A DNA stretch of 49,049 nt, taken from contig CALESG010000006.1 of NCBI GenBank assembly GCA_937907215.1, positions 1-49,049 of the forward strand. The letters are read 5' to 3'. A program made the translations under genes and the position numbers. Origin of the DNA: an uncultured Ruminococcus sp. (GTDB taxonomy: Bacteria; Bacillota; Clostridia; Oscillospirales; Ruminococcaceae). The notes under the pieces are model-generated. The model did not search any database, was not told where the DNA came from, and was given only the letters and a program-made list of their open reading frames with translations. Within the stretch, counting starts at the first letter, position 1. Every line of letters starts with the position of its first letter. Positions 8,629 through 17,465 of this stretch are shown piece by piece.

Positions 8629-9008
8629 AGCTTAAAACTATTGGGAAGAAAATCGCTCAATTTATGTATACCATCTGCTAAAAGGATCGGAAAATCATCG
8701 GAGCAAAATTCAGATAATACCTGAAGACAAGCACCACATGGAATACATGGCAAAGATAATGCCTCTTCATCGGTTTTTCCGCCCACAATTGACAGTGTTC
8801 TAAACTTTTTCTCACCTGCTGCCACAGCTTGAAATACTGCATTTCGCTCGGCACATATTCCCATAGAATATGATGCGTTTTCCACATTGCAGCCGGTGTA
8901 TATCTTGCCGCTTTCACATCTAAGAGCTGCACCTACAAAAAAATTTGAATATGGTGCATATGCATTTGCCCTTGCAGCCATTGCTGCCTCTGTCATATTT
9001 TGTACCAT
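8625..9008 (-). CDS. cdd: Cytidine deaminase
   Basis: A 127-residue enzyme of pyrimidine salvage that converts cytidine or deoxycytidine to uridine or deoxyuridine. Zinc and catalytic residues are visible: CAERNAVF (Cys and the proton-shuttle Glu) and PCIPCGACLQV (two Cys). PYSNFFVGAAL and GCNVENASY are the substrate-binding segments. The length is normal for the tetrameric class. AAAGGA precedes the ATG. The udp gene at 29271-30050 would act on its product. Confidence 0.95.
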   Translation of the reverse strand: MVQNMTEAAMAARANAYAPYSNFFVGAALRCESGKIYTGCNVENASYSMGICAERNAVFQAVAAGEKKFRTLSIVGGKTDEEALSLPCIPCGACLQVLSEFCSDDFPILLADGIHKLSDFLPNSFKL

Positions 9009-9086
9009 TTTGACGATTCCTTTCTAAAATGAAAAACGGGCAGACCAAAGCTACCCGAATTTCATATGAATTTTTAATGTTAAAAA

Positions 9087-10283
9087 TTACTTGTTTGTTA
9101 TCATTGCCAAAGTATCTCTTGCAATGAGCAGTTCTTCATTTGTAGGAATAACCCATACCTCAACCTTTGAATCAGGAGCAGAGATCTTTCTGAGTTCACC
9201 CTTAAAATTATTTGCATCTTTATCGATCTTAATTCCGAGGTATTCCATATCCTCACAAACCATCTCACGGCAGTTAGGAGCGTTTTCGCCAATACCGCCT
9301 GTAAAGATAACAGCATCAAGACCGTTCATTATAGCTGCATAAGCACCGATGTCCTTCTTGATGTCATAAACAAGCATATCTCTTGCAAGAAGTGCTTTTT
9401 TATCTCCGGATTCAGAAGCTGCGGTAATATCTCTCCAGTCGGAAGAATTGCCGGAAACGCCAAGCAGACCGGACTTCTTATTCATATATGTATCCATATC
9501 GCTTGTGGTAAAGCCGTGCTTATTTGCAACATATGTTACAGCAGATGGGTCAACTGCACCGCAGCGTGTACCCATAAGTACGCCGTCAAGAGGTGTAAAG
9601 CCCATTGTAGTATCAATAGACTGACCATTCTGTACGGCAGTAATTGAAGAACCATTGCCAAGGTGACATGATACGATCTTAAGGTCCTTAATATCTTTGC
9701 CCATAGCTTCTGCAAGAGCTGCTGTTACAAAACGGTGTGATGTACCATGGAATCCATATTTTCTTACATGGTATTTTTCATAATCTTCATATGGCAGACC
9801 ATACATATAAGCCTTCTGTGGAATTGTCTGGTGGAATGCTGTATCAAATACTACGACCTGTGGAACATTTGGCATAACCTTTGTACAAGCCCAGAGTGCC
9901 AGAGCATGTCCATGGTTATGTACAGGAGCAAGTTCCTTGAGTTCTTCGATCTTATCGATAACTTCAGGAGTTACCATTGTTGTCTTTGTAAATACTTCAG
10001 CACCCTGCACGATACGGTGACCTACAGCGGAAATTTCATCCATGCTTTTAATAACAGAGGCATCACCGGTGGTGAGTGCATCAACAAGGCGTGCAAAAGC
10101 TTCGGAATGTGTTGGGAAATTGCAGTCCTCTTCAATAGTTCTTCCATCAGCAGTTTTGTGGCTAAGGTGACCATCAATGCCGATACGATCGCAGTTGCCC
10201 TTTGCTATAACAGACTCATCGTCCATATTGATAAGCTGATACTTGAGAGAAGAGCTGCCCGCATTCACAACGAGAATAATCAT
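9087..10283 (-). CDS. ackA: Acetate kinase
   Basis: Makes ATP and acetate from acetyl phosphate, the last step of fermentative acetate production. The 398 residues show the family marks VVNAGSSSLKYQLI, GHRIVQGAEVF, FDTAFHQTIP, HGTSHRFV, CHLGNGSSITAV and TTMGFTPLDGVLMGTRCG. A TTG nine bases upstream could extend it by three residues, but the ATG at 10283 behind AAAGGA gives the usual MIILVVNAG start. pta, which normally accompanies it, is not in the window. It is divergent from tmcAL, whose product consumes acetate. Confidence 0.97.
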   Translation of the reverse strand: MIILVVNAGSSSLKYQLINMDDESVIAKGNCDRIGIDGHLSHKTADGRTIEEDCNFPTHSEAFARLVDALTTGDASVIKSMDEISAVGHRIVQGAEVFTKTTMVTPEVIDKIEELKELAPVHNHGHALALWACTKVMPNVPQVVVFDTAFHQTIPQKAYMYGLPYEDYEKYHVRKYGFHGTSHRFVTAALAEAMGKDIKDLKIVSCHLGNGSSITAVQNGQSIDTTMGFTPLDGVLMGTRCGAVDPSAVTYVANKHGFTTSDMDTYMNKKSGLLGVSGNSSDWRDITAASESGDKKALLARDMLVYDIKKDIGAYAAIMNGLDAVIFTGGIGENAPNCREMVCEDMEYLGIKIDKDANNFKGELRKISAPDSKVEVWVIPTNEELLIARDTLAMITNK

Positions 10284-10480
10284 AAGTTTCAAATCCTTTC
10301 GTATTATAGCAGTTCATTTTATAATAACTGCATTTATGAGAACTTAAAAAGCAACTGCCTTTTAAAGTTCCTATATATATTATTATAAACTTTTTTCTGA
10401 AAATTGCAAGTCTTTTCCTTAAATTCGATTTGTATTTTCAGAGAATGACATATTCTTAAATATGGAAAGAAGGTATTTAA

Positions 10481-11740
10481 ATGAAAGTAAGCAGTGTTAT
10501 ATGCGAATACAACCCACTGCACAACGGACATATTCATCACCTTAAAACAGTACGTGAAAACGGAGCAGATGCTATAGTAGCTGTAATGAGCGGAAATTTT
10601 GTACAACGTGGCGATGTTGCAGTTATAGAAAAGCTTGCACGTGCCAATCTTGCATTAAAAGCAGGCGCAGACCTTGTAATTGAACTTCCTGTAATATGGT
10701 CGCTCTCACCGGCAGACCAATTTGCAGCCGGCGGCATAACTATATTAGACGCACTTCAGGTAGTAGATGAAATATCTTTTGGCTGCGAATGCGGAGATAT
10801 AGAACTGCTTAAAGCAGCAGCTGATGTTTGCTATGAATGCCAGACTGAATACGCCGATACACTCAGGTATTTTACCAAAAAGGGAAATTCTTATCCGGCA
10901 GTTTTACAGGAACTTGCAACACAGATCGCCGGTCCGGAAATTGCATCGGTTCTTTCACAATCAAATAATACTCTTGCAGTTGCATATTTAAATGCTCTTA
11001 AAAACAGCAACAGCCGCATAAAGCCATTTGCCGTACAGCGAAAGGGTGCTGCTCATGACAGTATGACTGTTGAACCAGAAGAAGTTCAGGCAGACTTCCA
11101 GCTTGAAATTCAAAATGAAAACAAAGACCTTTTTGCAAGTGCATCTTATATACGAAGATGTCTTGATGAAAATATAGACTGCCGAAAAATGGTTCCATCG
11201 TCTTCATGGAAAGAGATCTCTTCATCACAAAAAAACGGTTTGCTTGCAAACCTTAGAAATCTTGAAAGACCTATTCTCTATAAACTGCGTACAATGGAAC
11301 CAGAAGAAATCGCTGAAATTGCTGAAGTTGGTGCTCAGGGTCTTGCATATAGAATCTATCAGGCGAGAACAGCTACTTCACTTGATGACCTTATGGATCA
11401 GCTCAGAACAAAACGCTATCCGGCATCAAGGCTTAGAAGAATACTTCTTCATATGCTTATAGGAATAAAAAAAGAAGATATATATTCACTTCCGCCTTAT
11501 GGCAGAGTATTGGCATTCAACAGCACCGGCAGAAAAGTACTTGCTCTTTCAAAAGGAATAAGAACCTTGCCTTTTGCAGAATCTCTAAAAAGATTGTCAA
11601 ATAAAAATGAAGCTGCAAAAAAGTGTGCATATCTTGAATCTAAAGCAACTGATATTTATCAGCTTGCCTGCAGCAATATAGGTAAGGCAGGTTCTGATTT
11701 TAGACATAAAATACAAATATCAAACACCTCTGGAAACTAA
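10481..11740 (+). CDS. tmcAL: tRNA(Met) cytidine acetate ligase TmcAL
   Basis: In Firmicutes TmcAL (YlbM) makes N4-acetylcytidine at position 34 of elongator tRNA-Met from acetate and ATP through an acetyl-adenylate. The 419 residues start with the nucleotidyltransferase motif CEYNPLHNGHIHHL (HxGH), then VAVMSGNFVQRGDVAVIEK and the helix ARANLALKAGADLVIELP. The length matches the family. It heads a three-gene run: the next gene starts 10 bases later and rnhA follows after another 19. Confidence 0.93.
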   Translation: MKVSSVICEYNPLHNGHIHHLKTVRENGADAIVAVMSGNFVQRGDVAVIEKLARANLALKAGADLVIELPVIWSLSPADQFAAGGITILDALQVVDEISFGCECGDIELLKAAADVCYECQTEYADTLRYFTKKGNSYPAVLQELATQIAGPEIASVLSQSNNTLAVAYLNALKNSNSRIKPFAVQRKGAAHDSMTVEPEEVQADFQLEIQNENKDLFASASYIRRCLDENIDCRKMVPSSSWKEISSSQKNGLLANLRNLERPILYKLRTMEPEEIAEIAEVGAQGLAYRIYQARTATSLDDLMDQLRTKRYPASRLRRILLHMLIGIKKEDIYSLPPYGRVLAFNSTGRKVLALSKGIRTLPFAESLKRLSNKNEAAKKCAYLESKATDIYQLACSNIGKAGSDFRHKIQISNTSGN

Positions 11741-11750
11741 GGAGGATATT

Positions 11751-12737
11751 ATGGAAAACAACAACCAAAGACCTAAAAAACGTGTAACACGCAAACAGCT
11801 TCAAAGGCGACGCATAGGCGGGCTAATTGTATTGCTGATTTTAATTTTTCTATTATCAAAAGGTTGTGCAAGCTGTATACGCTGTGCCTGCAAAACCGAT
11901 GAGATTTCCGACACAGACAAGCCAATGACAACAACATCTTCTGATGTTTCTGACGCTTCGTCTTCACAGACTTCCACAGCAATACCCGAAACGCCTCTTC
12001 CTCAAGAACAGCTTGTTGACACTCTCCCGAGTTCTCATCAGATAACTGTACCCGTTATTTATCAAGATCCTGAACTGCCTACGGGAAGTGAGGTAACATC
12101 TTTAGCAATGCTTTTGAATTATCTTGGATTTGAAATTGATAAGGTAACTCTTGCAGATAATTTCCTGCCACGTGCAGAACGTGGTGACGCTACATTCTCA
12201 CAAGCATTTATAGGCGATCCAAAAACTTCTGACGGACTGGGATGTTTTGCACCGGTTATTGTGGAAACGGCACAAAAATATCTAAATTCACAAGGCAGCA
12301 GCAGAACTGTCAAGTCTTTGAATGCCGACAGTTTCGATGATGTCCTGCTTCATGTTGCAAGTGACTATCCGGTTCTTGTATGGATAAACAGCAATCTTGA
12401 GCTTTGCCAAGAGGAATATTGCTTTACATTATATGGAACAGGCGGTGCTTCCACTACTACAGAACCGGCAGCAACATCTATAGTAGTTCTTGGCACATCA
12501 GAACAATCATCTATTGAACCTGCTACTGAGCCTGAAATAACTACAGCATTGGAAAGCCAATATAAGCAGGATGTATATTGGATCCCGAATGCAACTTGTG
12601 TACTGCTTACGGGTTATGATACTGTAAACAATACCGTAACGATAATCGACCCTAAGCAAGGTGAAACAACTTACAATATGGGAATGTTCAAGACCTCTTA
12701 CAACGCACTTTACAAGCAAGCTGTAATTATATATTGA
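11751..12737 (+). CDS. Membrane-anchored C39-like protein lacking the catalytic Cys and His
   Basis: A 328-residue protein with a basic N-terminus, one membrane segment (about residues 24-38, GGLIVLLILIFLL) and an extracytoplasmic Ser/Thr-rich linker. The domain from about residue 98 matches the C39_2 (YvpB-like) family: VPVIYQDPELPTGSEVTSLA, LLNYLGFEIDKVTLADNFLP, and near the end VLLTGYDTVNNTVTIIDPKQ. In active members the first motif has Cys (PTGCE) and the second has His two residues before VLLTGYD; here they are Ser and Thr. A 45-residue Ser/Thr/Glu-rich insert splits the domain. It is probably a non-catalytic binding protein. Start supported by AAGGAGG. Confidence 0.75.
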   Translation: MENNNQRPKKRVTRKQLQRRRIGGLIVLLILIFLLSKGCASCIRCACKTDEISDTDKPMTTTSSDVSDASSSQTSTAIPETPLPQEQLVDTLPSSHQITVPVIYQDPELPTGSEVTSLAMLLNYLGFEIDKVTLADNFLPRAERGDATFSQAFIGDPKTSDGLGCFAPVIVETAQKYLNSQGSSRTVKSLNADSFDDVLLHVASDYPVLVWINSNLELCQEEYCFTLYGTGGASTTTEPAATSIVVLGTSEQSSIEPATEPEITTALESQYKQDVYWIPNATCVLLTGYDTVNNTVTIIDPKQGETTYNMGMFKTSYNALYKQAVIIY

Positions 12738-12756
12738 TCGAAAGGAACTTTTCATA

Positions 12757-13191
12757 ATGAAAGAAGTACAGATCTTCACCGATGGAGCTTGCAGCGGCAA
12801 TCCGGGAGCAGGCGGCTGGGGAGCGATTCTAAGATACGGAAAATTTGAACGTGAATTATCCGGCGGTGAACCATCAACAACAAATAACCGAATGGAACTT
12901 TCAGCAGTTATAGCAGCATTGGCTGCACTAAAAGAACCGTGTCATGTAACACTTACTACTGACAGCAAATATGTTGTGGACAGTATTACAAAAGGATGGG
13001 TTTATTCCTGGAAGAAAAAGGGCTGGATAAAATCCGATAAAAAGCCTGCCTTAAACGTTGACTTATGGGAGAAGCTGCTGCCGTTGCTGGAAAAGCACAA
13101 GGTTGATTTCATATGGGTCAAAGGTCATGCAGGTCACCCGGAAAATGAACGCTGTGACCGCTTAGCCGTAGAACAAAGGGATATGCAGTAA
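12757..13191 (+). CDS. rnhA: Ribonuclease HI
   Basis: Degrades the RNA strand of RNA-DNA hybrids. The 144 residues carry the acidic active site: FTDGACSGNPG (Asp), NNRMELSAVIAAL (Glu), TTDSKYVVDS (Asp) and WVKGHAGHPENERCDRLA (His and Asp). Length is that of the short bacterial type I enzyme, without an N-terminal hybrid-binding domain. It is the last gene of the tmcAL run and ends at the terminator at 13211-13251. Confidence 0.97.
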   Translation: MKEVQIFTDGACSGNPGAGGWGAILRYGKFERELSGGEPSTTNNRMELSAVIAALAALKEPCHVTLTTDSKYVVDSITKGWVYSWKKKGWIKSDKKPALNVDLWEKLLPLLEKHKVDFIWVKGHAGHPENERCDRLAVEQRDMQ

Positions 13192-13210
13192 GCATAGTAG
13201 TATACACAAA

Positions 13211-13251
13211 AGAGCGTTCCGCCGAGATATAATCCCGACGGAACGCTTTTA
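13211..13251. terminator. Bidirectional terminator, copy 1 of a duplicated hairpin
   Basis: AGCGTTCCG, a 17-base interval, CGGAACGCT, TTTT; AAAAGAG precedes the stem. It serves rnhA and the convergent dockerin gene. The same hairpin with one base difference ends the next unit at 14535-14575. Confidence 0.88.
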
Positions 13252-13302
13252 TATTATTATAATTGGAGAAACAATGTATTTAATAGCTTTAAAAATCAAT
13301 TT

Positions 13303-14364
13303 TTATCTAAGACCGGCAGCAGCCTGAGAATAATAGTTGAGTACATATGTTGCATCTTCTACATTAACATTGCCGTCGCCGTTTACGTCCATTTTATCAT
13401 CGACAGCAGTTCTCATACCGGCAGCATTTTCTGCGTATGCACTAAGAATGGTGGAAGCATCTGCAATATCAGCCTTACCGCTTGCGTCTATATCGCAGAT
13501 ATATGGATCAAGGAGGTTGATTTCAGGTGATGCAGCATACTCCGCAGTTTCAGGTATCTCACATTCAATTCCAACATTCTCAAAATCATAATGTTCTGCG
13601 ATTTCATCACGAAAGGCAGCCAACTTATCATATGTATCAAAATCAGTTTTACAAGCATATGTACCATCATCAGTTTTATAATGCTGATAAAGATCAATTT
13701 TAATGAAATATATTCCACTATCGCCGCCATTATAACTAATAATACGAACCTCTCCATATTCTGTATACTGATCTACAAGTGCCTGAAGTTCATCTACCTT
13801 ATCCTGAAACATTTCTTTATTCGGTCCGCAAAGATATGAACAATGAATGCTAGGATTCAATCTTCCAGTATAGTAAGAGGATTTCATAGGTGTTAATATC
13901 GCCTCTTCAACAACACCATCTTCATACATCTGTGCACATATTGCACTAAGTTGTTTATATTTATCCTCTACAGACTCATGAGTTCTTGGGTCATCACCAC
14001 TTACATGTTTATCGTACAAATAAATAGAAGAATCATCTATAGAACGTAAACTCTCATCAAATTTTAAATCTGACAGATACTTTGCAGCTACCGCACTTGC
14101 ACTATCGCCATCTTTTACCTTTATATCTATATTATTGTATGTGAAAAAATCAAAGCCATATACTGATAAACCTTTTCCGGACGTTATTCTATAGCTAACT
14201 ACTCCCTTTTCACAGTCAAGCTCATAAAGCTCTTCACCATCAGGAGTCGTTAAAGGAATATCGCTTCTTTCCATATACACTGCATTTGCACTTAGTGAAC
14301 TCATTGTACCGATTGCCATTGCTGAACCTATTATAAATGATAATATTTTACTTGTTTTTTTCAT
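13303..14364 (-). CDS. Secreted dockerin protein of unknown function, paralogue A
   Basis: A 353-residue exported protein: signal peptide (LSFIIGSAMAIGTMSSLSANA), a region of about 255 residues that I do not recognise, and a C-terminal dockerin with two calcium loops, DIDASGKADIADAS and DVNGDGNVNVEDATYVL. GGGAGG 7 bases before the ATG at 14364 decides the start. It is 1.3 kb from its paralogue (14627-15661). The middle (DPRTHESVEDKYKQ to the QYTEYGEV segment) and the dockerin are identical between the two, while residues after TEYGEV differ and one copy has extra residues. Its own upstream region copies the promoter region of the three-gene operon next door. Because it neighbours a protease, an inhibitor or substrate-binding role is possible, but nothing in the sequence proves it. 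Confidence 0.85.
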   Translation of the reverse strand: MKKTSKILSFIIGSAMAIGTMSSLSANAVYMERSDIPLTTPDGEELYELDCEKGVVSYRITSGKGLSVYGFDFFTYNNIDIKVKDGDSASAVAAKYLSDLKFDESLRSIDDSSIYLYDKHVSGDDPRTHESVEDKYKQLSAICAQMYEDGVVEEAILTPMKSSYYTGRLNPSIHCSYLCGPNKEMFQDKVDELQALVDQYTEYGEVRIISYNGGDSGIYFIKIDLYQHYKTDDGTYACKTDFDTYDKLAAFRDEIAEHYDFENVGIECEIPETAEYAASPEINLLDPYICDIDASGKADIADASTILSAYAENAAGMRTAVDDKMDVNGDGNVNVEDATYVLNYYSQAAAGLR

Positions 14365-14380
14365 AAGATTACCTCCCTTA

Positions 14381-14460
14381 AAAATAAAGATTGCTATAAA
14401 CTCAACTTTCAATTATATTATACAACTTTTTCCAGATAAATACTATTGGCATTTTATACA
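14381..14460 (-). promoter_or_regulatory. Duplicated promoter/leader region of dockerin gene A
   Basis: About 75 bases upstream of this gene are nearly identical to 16920-17000, upstream of the stand-alone-dockerin operon. Read on the minus strand they contain GTTGTATAATATAATTG, with a TATAAT -10 but no good -35. The conservation suggests that both units share one control region. Confidence 0.55.
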
Positions 14461-14534
14461 AGATTCCAAAATAATATATATACACTGTGTACAAAACATT
14501 TCTTATACATTACAAAAATAAAACGCACTACCAA

Positions 14535-14575
14535 AGAGCGTTCCGCCGAGATACAATCCCGACGGAACGCTTTTA
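14535..14575 (-). terminator. Terminator, copy 2 of the duplicated hairpin
   Basis: AGCGTTCCG / CGGAACGCT stem and T run, one base different from 13211-13251. As oriented it lies downstream of paralogue B at the end of its operon. Confidence 0.85.
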
Positions 14576-14626
14576 TATTATTATAATTGGAGAAACAATG
14601 TATTTAATAGCTTTAAAAATCAATTT

Positions 14627-15661
14627 TTATCTAAGACCGGCAGCAGCCTGAGAATAATAGTTGAGTACATATGTTGCATCTTCTACATTAACATTGCCGT
14701 CGCCGTTTACGTCCATTTTATCATCGACAGCAGTTCTCATACCGGCAGCATTTTCTGCGTATGCACTAAGAATGGTGGAAGCATCTGCAATATCAGCCTT
14801 ACCGCTCGCATCTATATCGCAGATATATGGGTCAAGGAGGTTGATTTCAGGTGATGCAGCATACTCCTCAGTTTCCGGTCGTGCATAGCCTATTCTAACT
14901 TCCTCATAATCATAACGCTCTGATATTTCATCACGAAGAGCAGCCAACTTATCATATGTGTCAAAGTCAGTTTTATCGTCTATGTCAAGATCAACGATAA
15001 TGTAATATTTTCCACCCTTGGGGTCACCATAGTTATTGATACTAACCTCACCATATTCTGTATACTGATCTACAAGTGCCTGAAGTTCATCTACCTTATC
15101 CTGAAACATTTCTTTATTCGGTCCGCAAAGATATGAACAATGAATGCTAGGATTCAATCTTCCAGTATAGTAAGAGGATTTCATAGGTGTTAATATCGCC
15201 TCTTCAACAACACCATCTTCATACATCTGTGCACATATTGCACTAAGTTGTTTATATTTATCCTCTACAGACTCATGAGTTCTTGGGTCATCACCACTTA
15301 CATGTTTATCGTACAAATAAATAGAAGAATTATCTCTAGAAAGTAAATACTCATCAAATTTTAAATCTGACAGATACTTTTCAGCGATCTCATATGCATT
15401 ATCGCCGTCTTTTACCTTTATAGTTATATTATTATATGTAAAAAAATCAAAGCCATATACTGATAAACCTTTTCCGGAAGTTATTCTATAGCTAACTTCT
15501 CCATTTTCACAGTCAAGCTCATAAAGCTCTTCACCATCAGGAGGCGTTAAAGGAATATTGCTGCTTACCATAAGTAATGCATCTGCACTTAGTGAAACCA
15601 TTGTGCCAATTGCCATTGCTGAACCTATTATAAATGATAATACTTTACTTATTTTTTTCAT
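14627..15661 (-). CDS. Secreted dockerin protein of unknown function, paralogue B
   Basis: A 344-residue exported protein with the same plan as paralogue A: signal peptide ending near SLSADA, an unrecognised middle region, and a C-terminal dockerin whose two calcium loops are identical to those of A. It starts 17 bases after the serine-protease gene, so it is the last gene of the operon dockerin-protease-paralogue B. Differences from A fall in two blocks (residues 20-120, and about 205-265 with GDPKGGKYYIIVDLDIDDK), with an identical stretch of about 90 residues between them. GGGAGG precedes the ATG. Confidence 0.85.
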   Translation of the reverse strand: MKKISKVLSFIIGSAMAIGTMVSLSADALLMVSSNIPLTPPDGEELYELDCENGEVSYRITSGKGLSVYGFDFFTYNNITIKVKDGDNAYEIAEKYLSDLKFDEYLLSRDNSSIYLYDKHVSGDDPRTHESVEDKYKQLSAICAQMYEDGVVEEAILTPMKSSYYTGRLNPSIHCSYLCGPNKEMFQDKVDELQALVDQYTEYGEVSINNYGDPKGGKYYIIVDLDIDDKTDFDTYDKLAALRDEISERYDYEEVRIGYARPETEEYAASPEINLLDPYICDIDASGKADIADASTILSAYAENAAGMRTAVDDKMDVNGDGNVNVEDATYVLNYYSQAAAGLR

Positions 15662-15678
15662 AAAATTACCTCCCTTAA

Positions 15679-16587
15679 TCAGTAATCAATATTTGGATTG
15701 TTCTTATAAAAATGTATTAAATCTGTTGTTATTCGTGTTTCAACACTAATGCTACCCGTATCAGCAGTAGTAATACCTATTACTGTATAATATACTTTAC
15801 CATCAAATGTAGATGATGTATAAATCGGACAACCACTACTTCCAGGCGTAATATCACAATCAACACAAAACTGACGTTCAGCATCAAATGGATTATTCAC
15901 AACATAACCAACTCCAGTATACATATTATGAACAGTAGCAGTGTTTACAGTTTGACCTCTTACCTTTCCGGGAAAACCTGTAGCAGAAACAGGCTTATTA
16001 GTATTTTTAAAGCTATCCATCATAACACCTAACCCGAAATTAGCATATTCACTTAAATCTTCAGAAACTGTTATTAAAGCATAGTCATACTTATTAGTAT
16101 ATCCCGATGTTAAAGCAAAATTATCAGGTATATGATACTGTTTTGCATCTGTAATCGTTTTTTCTACACTTCCGTCAGGTTTAAAAATAAGGATTTGAGA
16201 AATCGGGTTAACATTGTAATTAGTTGCGTTAACTGAAGGCTTTGAACAAATACAATGTGCGGCAGTTGCAATAGTATGGTCATCTACAACAAAACCTGTT
16301 CCTATTCCACTTCTTGTTACAATTTTAACAACACCGTTTTTTGAAAAGTCTACTACTCTATCGTCAGTATCAACTACGCCTTTGCTTCTATCCATAACCG
16401 GATTTTCAGAAAGAGTATATGATTGAACAAAACTACCGTTTGAAGCGTTATAGACCTTATATGATTGTGATGTATTAACTGCTGCCGAAACCTGCATATT
16501 CATAGTAGCAGTTAGTGTTAACGCAAGCATAGTTGAAGCTATAAAAACAGAAACCGTTTTTTTGCCTTTAAATAATGATTTTTTCAT
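15679..16587 (-). CDS. Secreted trypsin-like serine protease (V8/S1B-like)
   Basis: A 302-residue exported protease with signal peptide (VFIASTMLALTLTATMNMQVSA). The catalytic triad is visible: His in TIATAAHCIC, Asp in TNKYDYALITV and Ser in DITPGSSGCPIY. The arrangement resembles glutamyl endopeptidases (V8-like) of Firmicutes. The stretch between the signal peptide and about residue 80 is probably a propeptide. It has no dockerin, unlike its two operon neighbours. Its ribosome site GGAGG touches the stop codon of the upstream dockerin gene, so the two are translationally coupled. Confidence 0.9.
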   Translation of the reverse strand: MKKSLFKGKKTVSVFIASTMLALTLTATMNMQVSAAVNTSQSYKVYNASNGSFVQSYTLSENPVMDRSKGVVDTDDRVVDFSKNGVVKIVTRSGIGTGFVVDDHTIATAAHCICSKPSVNATNYNVNPISQILIFKPDGSVEKTITDAKQYHIPDNFALTSGYTNKYDYALITVSEDLSEYANFGLGVMMDSFKNTNKPVSATGFPGKVRGQTVNTATVHNMYTGVGYVVNNPFDAERQFCVDCDITPGSSGCPIYTSSTFDGKVYYTVIGITTADTGSISVETRITTDLIHFYKNNPNIDY

Positions 16588-16601
16588 TTATTGCAACCTC
16601 C

Positions 16602-16907
16602 TTATTCCGTTGTAACAATGTGTGGTAAAGTAGCAAAATCCCTATCTCCTGTTAAATGACGCATCAAGACCAATGAATCAACAACATTTATAACACCGTT
16701 GTCTGTAACATCAGCAGCTTCATAATGTGCCAACTCAATCATGCCGGCAAGATATTTATCTAACGAAACTTTGTCAAGCATGGATACAATACCGTCATTA
16801 TTTACATCACCACAAATATATGCTGATGCATTGATCGGTATTACCATGGCTGCACCCATACAAGCTGCAACCACTGATGCGGATATTCTTTTAATAATAC
16901 CATTCAT
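16602..16907 (-). CDS. Secreted stand-alone dockerin protein
   Basis: A 101-residue protein that is only a signal peptide (SASVVAACMGAAMVIPINASA) and one dockerin: CGDVNNDGIVSMLDKVSLDK as the first calcium loop and helix, and ADVTDNGVINVVDSLVLMRH as the second, where the loop is slightly degenerate. There is no catalytic or binding module. It is the first gene of an operon with the serine protease and paralogue B. It could occupy cohesins, tether something through its last 12 residues, or be a remnant; the coupling to the protease makes an adaptor role worth testing. GGGAGG precedes the ATG. Confidence 0.88.
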   Translation of the reverse strand: MNGIIKRISASVVAACMGAAMVIPINASAYICGDVNNDGIVSMLDKVSLDKYLAGMIELAHYEAADVTDNGVINVVDSLVLMRHLTGDRDFATLPHIVTTE

Positions 16908-16919
16908 AATAAGTACCTC

Positions 16920-17000
16920 CCTTAAAAATAAAGATTGCTATAAACTCAACTTTCAATTATATTATACAACTTTTTCCAGATAAATACTATTGACATTTTA
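16920..17000 (-). promoter_or_regulatory. Promoter/leader region of the stand-alone dockerin-protease operon
   Basis: Nearly identical to 14381-14460. On the minus strand it holds GTTGTATAATATAATTG (TATAAT -10) followed by the conserved leader up to GGGAGG. Confidence 0.55.
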
Positions 17001-17177
17001 TACGATTTTCAAAAAGAATATGTATGCACCATGCATAAAATACTTCATATATATTTCTAAAAAATGATAAAGATGACAGATTCATGCATGAAAAATTATA
17101 GCCATAAGCTTATCAGTCATAAGCCGGCAGCTGCTTTCATACTATTATAAAAAAGCTACAGGAAAGGAATGGCTAAT

Positions 17178-17465
17178 ATGAAACAAACTGCTCAGCCCAA
17201 AAGTGAACGTCATCATAATCTAATAATGGAGGACAGAAACAATATAAGTCTATCCGGAGTTACAGATGTTGACTGCTTCGATGAACGTGTCATAAGACTT
17301 TATACACAGCTCGGAGAACTCACCGTAAAAGGCAGGAATCTCCATGTAGACAGTGTAAGCCTTGAAAGCGGTGACATGAAAATAAGCGGCGATGTCTGGT
17401 CACTGATTTATGGCGACAGGGATAAAACAGGTCCGTTATCAGCATTTGGAAAACTCTTTCGCTAA
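17178..17465 (+). CDS. yabP: Spore coat/sporulation protein YabP
   Basis: A 95-residue YabP-family protein with the conserved LSGVTDVDCFDERVIRLYT, GELTVKGRNLHVDS and LESGDMKISGDVWSLIYGD. In Bacillus, yabP is transcribed in the mother cell under sigma-E and is needed for sporulation. An ATG nine bases upstream is too close to AAAGGA; the one at 17178 has proper spacing. The upstream CATACTAT (17138-17145) with GTCATAA about 15 bases before it resembles a sigma-E promoter, but this is weak evidence. It overlaps yabQ by one base (TAATG). Confidence 0.93.
   Translation: MKQTAQPKSERHHNLIMEDRNNISLSGVTDVDCFDERVIRLYTQLGELTVKGRNLHVDSVSLESGDMKISGDVWSLIYGDRDKTGPLSAFGKLFR

Noticed and set aside
9747..10388. 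Long open frame opposite acetate kinase
   Set aside because: Antisense shadow of a clear conserved gene, without a start signal.
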